Shown in pieces: positions 39,796 to 52,000 of a stretch of DNA of 64,000 nucleotides. Within the stretch, counting starts at the first letter, position 1; the number at the start of each line of letters is the position of its first letter. A program made the translations under genes and the position numbers. Source of the stretch: Lycocorax pyrrhopterus obiensis (Eukaryota > Chordata > Aves > Passeriformes > Paradisaeidae); NCBI GenBank assembly GCA_014706295.1, contig JACSVZ010000007.1, forward strand, positions 866,800 through 930,799. Direction: 5' to 3'. The notes beneath the pieces are model-generated. The model was not told the origin of the DNA and searched no databases. It worked only from the letters and a program-made list of their open reading frames with translations.

Positions 39796-42700
39796 AGGGA
39801 CACTGCAGAGCAGATGCTGTCTGTGGTGATGTCACAGCAGCCACCATTTTGCCAGGCTGTGACAAATTGTCATGGCTGCCTGCCTGGATTCATCCAAGGG
39901 CACGAAGAGACGGGGAGGGGTTGCACAGGAGGAACCCTGGCCTGCTTGCTCCGCTCTGGTCATTCAACTGGGCTGTAGGTCCTGAGAGGAGACCCTGCTG
40001 GGGCATGGCTGCGGGGCCAAACCTGCCAGAGGTTTGCTGGCATCTGCCCCTGGATGAGATGGCTTGGAATGTGCTGGAAAACAAAATGCTTTTCATAGGG
40101 TCACAGGATCATTCTGGAAAAGAAAGATTCAGAAGAGACACTAATGTGCTGTAGGACTTGGGAGGTTTCAGCCCTTGTAGCAAAAAAGAAAGGAGTGAAA
40201 CAGGGAGAACAAATGCGTTGGCTTGTGTGGGCTTGAGAAACATCCATATGAAATAAATCCTGAGTGCGTGGGGGACTCTTGGAGTATTATTCCCAGAGGG
40301 CTGCATCCGGGGGTGCTGCTTTGGAGCACTCTCTGTCATACTCTTGGCTTTCTCCCTTCCATGCCATGGTGTTCCTGAAGTGCTGGGTCAGGGCAGGTTT
40401 GTGGTTTTGAAGAAGACTCAATGTTTTCATCCTTGCATGGGGCTGGTCAGGGCTCACGACTCCTTTCCACAAACGCAGTCAGCAGTGCTGCCCTTCCCTC
40501 CAGGGCGGACAGGAATGCACGGCCTTTAGCCTGCGAGTTTGGTGTCATTGGCAATAAAACAATCACCCTTGGAAAATACTCGAGTCTACCCTAGTGACCC
40601 CCAAGCAGAAGTGCCAAGTAAAGTCCACAGACTTCCTGGAACAACAGGGATGACCTCCTGCACTCCGCTAGAGCTTTATGAGCAGTGCAGTATCTGCCTG
40701 GCATGGCAGCTCCCATGGAGCACCGGCAGATCCAGCAGCACTTGGCTCTGCCAGCATGGCCTGCTGAACCACCTGTTTGGCTAAGGCTCAGCAAGTGCCC
40801 AGAAAAATACCCACCTGCCTGCCCAGGAGGTATTCATGTTTTCCACTCCGAGGGAGGGGAAGGGTGGTACTCCAGAAACCCTCTCTGCTCATCCAACCAC
40901 ATTGTAGGAGAGTCCTTGCACCATCAGAAATAGTGCCAGGCACTGTACAACACCTGAGAGATGCAGGAGACAAGATCCAAGGAGGCCCAGGAGGCCTGAG
41001 AGCACAGTTTGGCTCTGGATCCCCACCTGCTGACAAGACTACAGTCAGGAACGGAGTAGAGCAGAAGGATTTTCATGGAGTGGGGAGGCCGTGAACAGCA
41101 TCTCTGTCTGCTTGCAGTGGGTTTGAAAGGTCAAGCTCAGGGAAAAAATACGCTGTCACCCATCCCTAAAATATTTAGGTGTCAAGAGGGAAAGGATGCA
41201 GGGAGAGCTGCTTCCACATGGACATGGCTGCCTCTGCACACAGGTGAGGGTTTGTCTTTTCCCAAGGCAGCAAGAGTTTTCCTTTCTCCTGGGCTGGCGA
41301 CAGTACCACCTCCAAAATTGAAATGCACAATGCCGGGGGGGTAACCAAAAAAGTCCTGGCATTTTACTTCCTGGTAATCCAGATAAATTAGGAAGAATTG
41401 CAATTAAGAAGGGAGGGAAGGGTGTGTAGCTGAGCTGGACCGGTTTGGAGATATTTCCCATTCACCTGAACTGCAATTCCCCAGGAGAGCCCAGCCCTTG
41501 TTCCCATTCTCTGAGTGCTCCCAAGGGCGTTACTGCAACGTGCTTACTGCCACTGAGGATCTGCTGAGGAACAGAACAAAAGCTTCCAACCCCCGGGAAG
41601 AAGTGAGGAGTCACAGGCTCTGCCTGCTCAGCTGCCCTGGGACAGGGACTGAAGTGCCCAGACAAGCTGCTGGGGCCCTGATTTGGTTGAAAGCATCAAA
41701 TGAGGCCTGGAGGTGCCTGTTCCTGCAGGCACAGTGGGATCAGGGGACCCTCACAAGGCAAGAGGCTGATGGCAGGGGCTGGGCTGCTCCAGCCTGTCTG
41801 GCACGGAGCTAGACCCTGCTTGGGATACTCTGTGCCCTTACGTCCATCCCTGCCTTCAGAGCAGGGTCCAAATCAACCCCTCTCACCAGCATCTCCCACA
41901 AAGGTTCTCCTTGTCCTGCTGAGACGGGCAAACACATCTCAAATGTGAGAAATCCTCATCGCCAGAGCCAGGGGCACACTCCCCCATCCAGTCCACGCTT
42001 GGGGTTTCACCTGTAGAGGCATTAGCCCACCTATTTACCTCTTCTTTCCCACTCCCTGGACACTACCACAGCTTCTAGCAGCAATTTCAGCTGGAATGGA
42101 GCAGCTGAGCACCCTCGGGGTGATGGGATAGGATTTTGCAACAGCCTTGGCTGTTGTGATGGGCAGGTGTGGTATAAATGAGCCCTCACGGCTCACGGGC
42201 CTCCAACCCAGCCTTGCCCCAGGTGAAGGCAGATCTTTCCATGGCTGATGGAACAGGAGCACTCCACATTTGTGAGCTGGGGTCTTTCAGCACTGCCTTG
42301 GAATGAGACAGCAAATTCTTTCCTACTTTTGGTTTCTGGTTGGGGCACTGACCCCCAGAAGTTTTTCATAATTTGAATTCAAGTTTAGTCTTTCCTGCTT
42401 TCTTTTTCATTTTTCCTTCTTCTGTCTTATCAGTCTCAACCGGTCCAGATTTATATCCTACAAAGGTAAAGTGCAGCCCATCCGAATGGCAATAAACCAA
42501 AGTTCAGGCACCACAGCTGATTCAGAAAGTGAAATAGTGCTGCTGGTGGGATGGCGATTAGGATCAGGCTGAGTCAACACCACCCTCCCCCAGACTGTTT
42601 ACACCTAACTTCCCTCTCGCTCAAGATGGACAGAAGTGGGAACCATCTGGGAGCTGAGAATCTCTTCATGCCTTACAGGCGTTGGCTGCCGGAACCAGAG

Positions 42701-42936
42701 CTGACACCTAAAATCATGGGCAGCCCCAGGTTCTCTCACCGGCAAACACAAAGTGAATCCCAAACCTGACCCACCTCACTGCTGTGGACATGCCAGTGGC
42801 TTGTCCTAGTCAGTCACTCACTCCTCACTGCCACCATCAGGGCTCCCTTGGGTCACTCTTTGTCCCACTGCTGCTGCCAGCCAGAACTGTGACTTGTGGA
42901 CACCGACTCCTCCAAGTCCTCCAAACTCCTCCATGC

Positions 42937-43219
42937 TCTTTTCACAAGGGCATGGAGTGACGGGACAAGGAGAAATGGCCTTAAGCTGAAGGAGGGTGGC
43001 TTTACATTAAATATTGGGAAGAAATTCTTCCCTGTGAGGGTGCTGAGGCCCTGGCACAGGTTGCCCAGAGAAGCTGTGGCTGCCCCATCCTTGGAAGTGT
43101 TCAAGGCCAGGCTGGACGGGGCTTGCAGCAACCTGGTCTAGTGGAAAGCAGGGACAGGGCAGGTCCCTGTTCATGCCAGAGGAATGGAACTTTTTCCAAC
43201 CCAAACCAATCTATTTATG
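42937..43219 (+). mobile_element. CR1 LINE 3'-end fragment
   Basis: Contains TTTTCACAAGGGCATGGAGT, TTAAATATTGGGAAGAAATT, AGGTTGCCCAGAGAAGCTGT, GGAAGTGTTCAAGGCCAGGC and CAACCTGGTCTAGTGGAAAG. About 280 bp in sense order, among the better preserved CR1 copies in the window. Confidence 0.93.
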
Positions 43220-44199
43220 ACATTATGATAAGTCAGGTTTTAGGCTTTCAGTGGTGACTGTATGGAGGCAAAGCAGTGACTTTGCTGTCGGTGCTGAGAT
43301 AAACACAGAGGTGTCCATTTGCCTGAGCCTGAGATAATAATTTCATCAGTAAATTCACTTCATAAAAACACCAGGGAGTGGAGAAGAGAGAAAGGTAATT
43401 GCACCCACGATATCCCTTAATAAATCATAGGCTGGAGCCTACTCTCATTCCTGACACTGCTGCCTCTTAATTATAGCTGTGTTCAGCTGAGGAGACAGAG
43501 GAGGAGAGCCAGGCTCTATGCAGAAGGGAGCACTAATTAAAACCTCTTTTCTCTGGGAAGATGTTAATGTCTTCCTCTGGGGCAGAAGCGAATGGCCTTG
43601 TCTGTGGCCATTCCCGCGGGTTAACCTGTAACTCTGACTTTCACACAGCCAGGCAGTTCGTCCTGCTTTCAGTACCTGGTGCTCCCAGCGTTGCTTCTGG
43701 GCTGAGATATGGGACTTTCAAATACCCTTGAAAAAGCAAGAGGAATAACATGTACCCAGGCACACATGTGCAGGTGTGGAGGTAAGGTTAGGTAGTAGGA
43801 GTGGCTCCTCAGTCCAGGTACACTGACCACAAAAGGGACTGTCCCTTGATATGTGACACGGGCAGGATTTCTGTGATGGAGAGGGTATCCCAGACTGCAC
43901 CCAAAAAAATCCTCTGATTGGAGTTACGTGGACTTTTAACAGACTTGATCCAGTTCCCCATGAGAAGAGAGTCCCGTCTGTCAGGCTGGTGGGGGGAGGA
44001 GTCTTGTACCACCAGGCACCTGCATGCCAGCATCTCTGCCTAATGTCCTGATGGGTTTGGGACCTGGTCACGCAGGCAGGCGCATTCCTGATTCACCTCT
44101 TTTTCCAGCTCAGGAGAACAGAAACCCTGCCAAACTGTGGGAGGGGAGTGGTACATCTGGGCCATGGAAATGACAGTTTGACCCGCCGAAGTCAAAGGG

Positions 44200-44243
44200 C
44201 TGATTCTATGATTCTATCTATTTATTCTATGTTTCCATGATTC
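44200..44243 (+). repeat. GATTCTAT-type short repeat (CR1-tail-like)
   Basis: TGATTCTATGATTCTATCTA followed by TTTATTCTATGTTTCCATGATTCC resembles the 8-bp terminal repeat of avian CR1, here without a recognisable CR1 body. Confidence 0.5.
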
Positions 44244-46312
44244 CCAAAGAGAGTAAGTCAGGAATCTCCAGCTGCTCCTGCAGAGTTTCCATAGCAGGGA
44301 ACCCAACTGGTGAAGGAAGGCTCTAGTCCAGCATCCAGGCACATGCTCACTCCAACCTGGCATTCAAGCCAGAGTCAAAACACAAGGAAAATATTGGGTT
44401 GGATTTTTTCGCCCTTTTTTTTGCAATAGAAGGTGCAGGGCAGGAGTGTGAAAGTGGCATGAAAGGCTCTCAGGGACAGGGATGTTGTCAAGTTGTGCCA
44501 AGTCTGCCAAGACTGTCAGGTTTGCTGTGAGTTGCTGCTGCGTGGAAAGTAAGTTGATAAAGTTTTAGCAGCTAAAAAAAAAGCCAGGAAAGCTGCGCCT
44601 CTGTCAGAGAAGCTGCTGCACGGAGCGAGGCAGGAGCAGGTTCAACAGGATAAATTGAGAGCAAATGTACCAGAGCTGTGCTCATAGCTGGTCTCTGCCA
44701 GAACCAGCAGGTAACACCCAAGGTGTGGTTGGGCCATCGGCTGCCCGAGCAATCTCTTGACAAGGAAGCACCTCTTGCCACTGCTGCGTCTGCTCCAGGC
44801 TTAGAAACAAACCAGGAACAGCCCCTATGTCTGTGACTTCAGCCATGAAACTTCCAGCGCTCTTCAGCTTGGGAGAGGGACACTGAGGTGCTGCTCTCCT
44901 TGAGATCTGTGATACAGCCCATGGCACAGAGACAGGGAATGAGGGAACAGCTGCTTCCTGCTGACAGAGCTGGGGGGCATCCCATGAAACCAGCAGCTGG
45001 CGAGTGCAGCACGAACAAAAGGAGGTGGCTGAGAACACCATGCAGAGCCGAGCACGGAGCATCTTGCCACAGGCCATTCAGGATGTCTGAAGTTTACACA
45101 GCTTGGCCAAAAGTTGGAGAAATTCAGGGATGGAAAAGGGTACCAGGAGCTCTTCACTCCCACTTCTGGGGGCTGGGAAAATTTGCAGAGAGGCTTCCCG
45201 TGCTCCTGTGCTGTCCTGGCTTCTCCTCCAGGTATCCATGAGTGCACCAAGCAGAACTGAGGGCAGGTGATGGGAGAGGCGATGGACCACCTCACATCCA
45301 GGCAGCTGTCCCTGGTTCCTCTGAGCCAAGGGGAGGATGGAAGGGAGGAGAGGAGCTCCGGCCTCAGTGACTGCTCAGTGGAAGGAAACGTTGTACAGGT
45401 TTAGTCACAGCCCAGGAAGGGAGGCCTGAAACCAGCCAAGCAGCCAAAGCCCTGCCACAGCCACGTGCAAACTAAACCAGACAGGGCCCAGAACATCTGC
45501 TCCACACTTGGCACAAGCCTCAAGACACTCCTGCTCCCTGCCTGCCAACACCTGGTGAGCAAAGAGTCAGAGGTGAGAAGGACGATGTGAAGCAGGAGAA
45601 AGTTGCGGGGGAGATCTGAGCTGCCACCATCCTCGGCAGTCCCTGGTATTTTCCCAGAGCTGCCTCCGACACGATCTGCCCTTGCCAGCTGCCTGTGGCT
45701 GCCAGGATGCTGCTCAGAGAGGCTGTGCTCCAGTCCAGCGCCATGTGGGTGACAGGCATGCAGGTTCTTCTCTCGGAATCCTGTCCCGACAACTCAAGCT
45801 AAAGGAGCACTTGGGTAGCTCATGATATCCCTGAGCATCCGTGAGCTCAGCAGTAGGCCCCCGGGGCAGGATTCAAGAACACCTGGCTGGGGAGCACCAG
45901 GAACAGCCCTATATCCTTCCCAAACCACAGGTATTCCTGTGCTCTCAGGGCCACCTGCCCCTTCCTTCAGAATGACCTTCCCAGAATATGCTAGGTTCTC
46001 CAGTGTGCATGTTTAGGCACAACTCTGCTCCTGCCAACTTTTCTCTGCTCCAGAGGGGACCCATAAACCTGTGGCTCATTTAAGGATCAGACCCTAACGA
46101 CAGTCAGACCAGCAAGGAAAGTTCAGTGGTTTTAAACCCCAGGTCATGGTAAGCAACACCTGGCTCCCCTTTGGATGCCTGAGCATCCACGTGGCCTGTG
46201 TTGGACCCACTGCGTGCCAACAGCCCTGATCCTTCCACACACACCTTGCCCACCTGGCATAAAAGGGCTTTCTTGCTCCTTTCCCCCTCTCCTCTGAGGA
46301 TTGCAGGGTTAT

Positions 46313-46505
46313 CTGGGACACAAGGGACCTCAGGAGGTCTCCAGTCCAACCTGAAGCAGGGTCAGCTCTGAAATCAGAACAGGCTGCACAGTTCACTCCT
46401 GCTGTTCTTGAAAATCTCCAAGAATGAGACGGCACAACCTCTCTGGGCAAACCTGTTCCACAGTGCCGTGATTCCCACAGCAGAAACCCTCTCCTTCCTG
46501 TGCCC
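46313..46505 (-). mobile_element. Diverged CR1-like fragment
   Basis: Shows GGACCTCAGGAGGTCTCCAG, TCCAACCTG, CAACCTCTCTGGGCAAACCT and GTTCCACAGTGCC, the pattern of older CR1 subfamilies in reverse orientation. Confidence 0.65.
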
Positions 46506-48916
46506 TGCACAGCTTTAGCCTTTTGGGACTCGAAATCTCTGCACCAAACACCCTGCGGGCACACAGGAGTGGCCAAGGAAGCCTTTCCTCTTTAAGGCGC
46601 TGCAGGAAACTCTTCTCTCCCCTTCCCAGCCCTGGAATCAGTCTGGTTCCTCCTAGGCCAGCTCAGACTCCCATCCCAGCCTCTGCAGGGACCAAATGTG
46701 CTTTTTCCTCCTCACCCTTGCAAGAGATTATTTTTTTTTTTTGTGGCAAGATTGTTAAAACATTTCTGCACCGCAAGATTAGAAACTGCCATTTGAATTA
46801 TTTTGATAAACCCAGCCTCACACATCCTTCTATTCTACACAAAACAAAGGGCAAAGGGAATGGAGTTTATTTTGGTTTTGGAATGGTCTCTCCTGGGACT
46901 GTTCTGGTTACTGGGTAATTGGATGTTCAGGCTGCAAAACCCTCCTGTGGTCTCATCCACAGCTTCACTGAAAGCCCCAACACTGGAAATCAACCCAGTG
47001 ATTTCCTGTGACTGTACATCTTGTCTTCTGACCCCAGAATCAGAGCAGGGCATCCTTCAGCTGGGTGTGAGAGTTGGATTGAGTATTTTGAAGCAGAACA
47101 TGTTTTGTACCAGCAATGAATATTATGGTTCCTATAGGGACTCTGTGAAAATCCAAAAATCTCAGCATTTTGCACATAAAACAAATCAATGATGGGCAGC
47201 AAAAGTCTCTTTGGATGAACCCCCATTTCTGCCTTTCAGAGGTGACTGGTAAGGGATAAATCACCATTTTTCCATTTAAAATTTTATCTACCATGATAAT
47301 ATATATGAAAATACCAACCACAGAAGGAAAAAGCTACATTAGACTACTACTCAAAAAGCTCAAGTGATGTTGTCAGACCAAAAGCTGACCTGAGCCCCGC
47401 CACGTCTCTGGGAGCCACCACTGAGCTGGTTAAACTGGTGTCAGTCTGTTTTCCTGCAGTGACACTCAGGGCCGAGTTCCCATGTGCCAAGTTTTAGCTC
47501 AAATGAATTGTTACAAAGGGCCAGAAATACCCGGACAGGATATGAGTAGGAAGCACAAAATAGGATGGGAAGAGATGGCAATGAATGTTGTCATGATTAG
47601 CTTAAAAAGGCTGGAAAAGCCTTAAATATCAACTGGGATTTTTAAGAGATTAATCTCCTGCCTTAAATCTTCTGCCCCACCCTCCCAGCAAAAAGCCTGG
47701 GGTGAGTTTTACAGCAGGAAATAAGAATTACTGATGCTTCCCAAGCCCCAAGTCCCTACTGCTGTGGGCAGAGATTTGGAACAGGAGCAGAGTGGAATAG
47801 CTCCTCACTCGTATAGGTAGAGGGAGATGGGTTGCAGCCCTCTCCCTTTCTTTGAGGAAAGATAGGATGCTGTGACCTTCCTACACAGGCAGAGAAGGAT
47901 TTTTAGTTCAGAATGACCAATTACTTGGTGCAGATTTACCAATCCTCATCTAACCCCAGAGACTTTGAGCTGACATTGCTGAAGACAAACTGAAGCTAAA
48001 CGTGGCCCCAAAGTGGCTCTAAGCCTAATAACAGCTTTTCTCTGCTGGAGAAAAAGCTCTTGGCACACCAGCTGCCCTGCTACATGCCTGAATTTCTTCC
48101 AGGGAAGTGAATCAGCATTTCAGGGAGTGACCAAAAATGCCCTTCCTTTAGGAGTAGGTGGTGAAAAGGTCCCTCGGAACTCAGCAGCTCTGTCTTGCTC
48201 GTGAACCAGTCAGCACGGGGGAGTGCACTGACAAACAAGACTCTCTCTGCCCCTCCCGAGGGGGTGAGGGACCAGCCACATCCCCCAGCTTTGCTTGATG
48301 CATTTCAGCCCAGTTTGGGCTGGCAGTAGCCAGGCAAGGACGGTCAGGTGTATCATACTCCACCTGGGGCTAAAGGTTTGGGAATTACTGTGGAAAATGA
48401 ATTTGCCTGCCAAATGCATCTGTTAAGTTTTACAGCTGTCCTGTTAGAGGTAAGGAAGCAGGAATGCTGAGGCTGGCTCGTAGGGATTGCACAGGATTGA
48501 TGTGAGGAGGGCACCGTGTACTTACACGTTACAGCAATCATTTAATGGGAAATTAAGACACTCGAATGATTAGTTCAAACAGCAAAGCCAACCTGTCCCC
48601 TACCTGTACACCCGCACCAGGCGAGAAATGACTGATCCCCACCAGACAAACCAGGACTACCAAGGGGATATCGGCGTGGTCCCTGTTGGACCAGGCAGCT
48701 TTGAAGCTTCTGAAAGAAGCAGTTTTGCTGTGGGTACTTTGCATAAACACAGTACCACCTTCCAGCCCTGAGCTTTGTTCCTTGAAATCCCACCATGACA
48801 AACACCACTCTGCTGTGCTTCTCTCCATCAGAGCTGTGACATTACTGTGGGGAGCAGCAGGGACACAACAGGGATGCTCACAACTCCATCCCAGCTTTAG
48901 CCCATCCTCACGGAAT

Positions 48917-49090
48917 CTGGGATGATTTGGGTTGGAAGAGACAATAAAGACCATCCAGCTCCACCTCTGCCATGGGCAGGGACACCTTCCCTTAGACCAG
49001 GTTGCTCCAAGCCCCGTCCAACCTGGCCTTGGACACTTCCAGGGATGGGCAGTCCACAACCACCATTGGTGCCAGCCTTTCACCGAGTCT
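48917..49090 (-). mobile_element. CR1 LINE 3'-end fragment
   Basis: Reverse-oriented CR1: GGGATGATTTGGGTTGGAAG, CCATGGGCAGGGACACCTTC, AGACCAGGTTGCTCCAAGCC, CTGGCCTTGGACACTTCCAG and GGGATGGGCAGTCCACAACC. Confidence 0.92.
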
Positions 49091-52000
49091 CCCAGCTGTT
49101 CCACAAATGCCTTCAAGCTTGGAAAAGCCATCAGAGAAATATTGCAGCTCTACAGGAGGTGCACATGAGGAACAGCTGTGGGAGCTGGTGCCTGCAGCCA
49201 GGGACACGAGCACACAGCCAGTTTCAGGATTTTGGTGTTTTGCCTTAACACAGAGGCAATTCGATGCCCTGCTCCAGTCTGGGCTCGGCCGTTATCCGTC
49301 CTGCTCTGGAATATGACGCACACAGGCAGAGTCACTCCCTATTTTTACTGGTCTGATCTCTGAGTCCTGAGTTTTACACAGAGCAAAGAAAAAGCTTCCC
49401 TTTCATCAACAGTGTGAAATCCTTCCCATGTTTAAAAATCACAGCTTTAAACCCCTTGCTGCTGGTGATCCAGTGCCCAGAGTACAGCACCAGGCTGGGA
49501 AAAGGGGATAATTTGGGGGGGGTTGTGGGGTAAATAAGGATGCAGGGCAGAGAAACCTTCAGCATGACACACACCAGTGCTTTCTTCAGCAAACTTTTTG
49601 GATACCGGGCATGCTACACTCATAGGTCCTGGCAGCACTGGAGCCATCCAGCCTTTCCCTTGCATCCTGTCCAGACAGTCCCACGGCCAGCTCCAACCTC
49701 CCACAGCTCCTTGGCTCCCACGTCCCAGAAGCTGGGTGGTGCTAGGGACAGGATTAGCTCACAGAAGGTGTGGGCACAAAACAAAAACAGGACAGAGGGA
49801 AAAAGCTACAAAATTCCTCACAACACTCCTCTCTCCCCAGGAAGCCAAGGGAACACGTCATGCTGGTTTTTCTTCCTGGGGAGTACAAGTGACTCACATG
49901 ACACTTTCTGTCAGTTGGGTAGTTTTGAACTGGGGTCTTTTAATTTAAACTCTTTAATGAGCTTTTATGTAAGGATGCTCATCCATCTCCCTCCGTCTTT
50001 CCAAAAGCATCCATTAGTATTTAATGTGCTGTTTCTGGGCCTGGCTCTCCAGCTTTCTAAACTGCAGCCCAAGCATGGATAATGCTCACCTTGGAACCCC
50101 TGGCAAGACACACAGCAAGTCCAAACCTGCTCCCTGTCTTCCTTCCACCCAGCTTCTGCAGAATTCCTCCAACAGAGAGGAAAAGTGTAAATCCAGGAGC
50201 TGAGACTCGGCACCGGGACTCTGCAAACAAGCCTTTCCAAGGGGTAGTGGAGCCAGCTTCCAGTTTTTTCCCAAGATCTTGGAGACTGTGGCTATTTGTG
50301 CATTTTCCCTGGGTATTTATAGAGCAGGGCGCTGTCTAGACTTGCTTTTGGTTGTAGTTCTGGGAGGAAGGTTTTACTTTCTGGCAGGAATATAAAAGCT
50401 CCTCATTTTTGGTTCAGATCTTTCCTTTCCCACTCCAGCCTGTGGGCACCAAGGGCCTCCAGTGCTGCTGGACTCCAGACTGGGACCTAAATTAAGGTCT
50501 GATTGCGGATCACCATGGACACATTCTCTCTCTAGGTAGTTCATGAGTCTCCCATCAGGAATCTGTAAATATCGGCACTTTTGCTCTGTAGTGCCAGTTT
50601 GTGTTTCTGAGCTCCCAAGGCTCCATTTCAGCCCCTTGGAGACCAACAGTAAATCCAGATGGGATTCAAAGGCGGGTCAGGGTCCACCAAAGCTGGTACA
50701 GGGGTGGTTGTAGGTCTGAGATGCCTCAGTCCAAAAGAGCTGCTGCCACTTCCGCCGTGCAGCCTGAAGAACACTTGGTTCCTCTCTGCCCAGACCTGTT
50801 GGGCTGGGTTATATTTATCCAGGTGCTCGTCTTACTGGAGAATCTCCACAATGTGAACAATTCGATGTGCAGAGCAAGGAGTGTTTCCTCCAGACACCTG
50901 GCAGGTTGTACCTGGGGACCGCCTCTGCTGGAACATGGCACGTGCCACACACACCCTGGAGCTCCACATACACACTCCCCTCTTCCATAGGCTTATGTCT
51001 TTCCAAAGGCATCCATGATCCCGAGTGGCTCAGCCACTGTAAAGATAACTTGAAAGGGTGGAAGAAGGAAAAAACCAGAGGACTTGCCACTTTCCCAAAC
51101 TTGGAGTGTTGTAAAGGCATCTCAAACAACACAGATAACAATGGAGACTCCTATGGCCACCAGGCTCTCCAGGCAGTGTCATCTGGATGTGTTCCCCCTT
51201 CCAAAGCAGGAATCATCATTAAAACAGAGTGGTGAAGTTCTGACTTGGTCCTGCTGAACAACCAAGGCCTGATTTTGCAAAAACAGGGTTTGGAAATTTT
51301 GGATGGGACAAGATCCTGGCTTGCTTCTCCACGGAGAAACAACAACCTGTTCCTCTCTTTGGCCGTCAGCCTCTCTGCTCTGGATTTGCATTTCCTGATG
51401 CTTTCTGACTAACCCAAAGATTATTTTTTTCATGAGTGCATGTTCCTGGCAGAGACCCTGAGTTTCTCCTGGTGAGCCCTGAAGCCATCCTTACGGGCAG
51501 GTTCAGAAAAGCAACTAAAAGCAGGAGAAGGGTGGTTCCAGGAGGCTGGACCAGGAGACCAGAGACCCATGTGAAGTTCTCAAGTCAACCACAGGCTCAC
51601 AGGGTCCCTCTCACAACCGCTTTGAGAGACCTAAACCAGTTTGTGTGAATTTAGGACTCTTGATGCCTCATGAGGAGCCCTGAGCACACATATCCCAGTG
51701 CCTCACTAATGCCCAAAAGCTGTTTTGTTTGTGGACTGATGTGAGATTGTGGCCTTCCCTACCTGCCAGCTCCTTCCATACCATCAGAGAGAATAGGATG
51801 GATTGTGGGAGCTGGTGGGATACTCCCAGGGGCTGGGGGAGCTGTCTGGAGCAGGAAGAGTGCAGGACACACACATACCACAGTGCCTGTGCTCCCTTTG
51901 CTCTCCTGTGAGTCCAAACAGCCCAAGCTTTGCAGCACAGCCCATCAAACAGCCTTCTCCAGCGTGACATTCCCATAGGAAAACACCCAGCAGCCCTAAC

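Noticed and set aside
33946..49090. Open frames of 60-190 codons inside or beside CR1 fragments (for example near 34051, 36953 and 48922)
   Set aside because: They translate CR1 3' UTR sequence, which is non-coding, or unremarkable flanking DNA.
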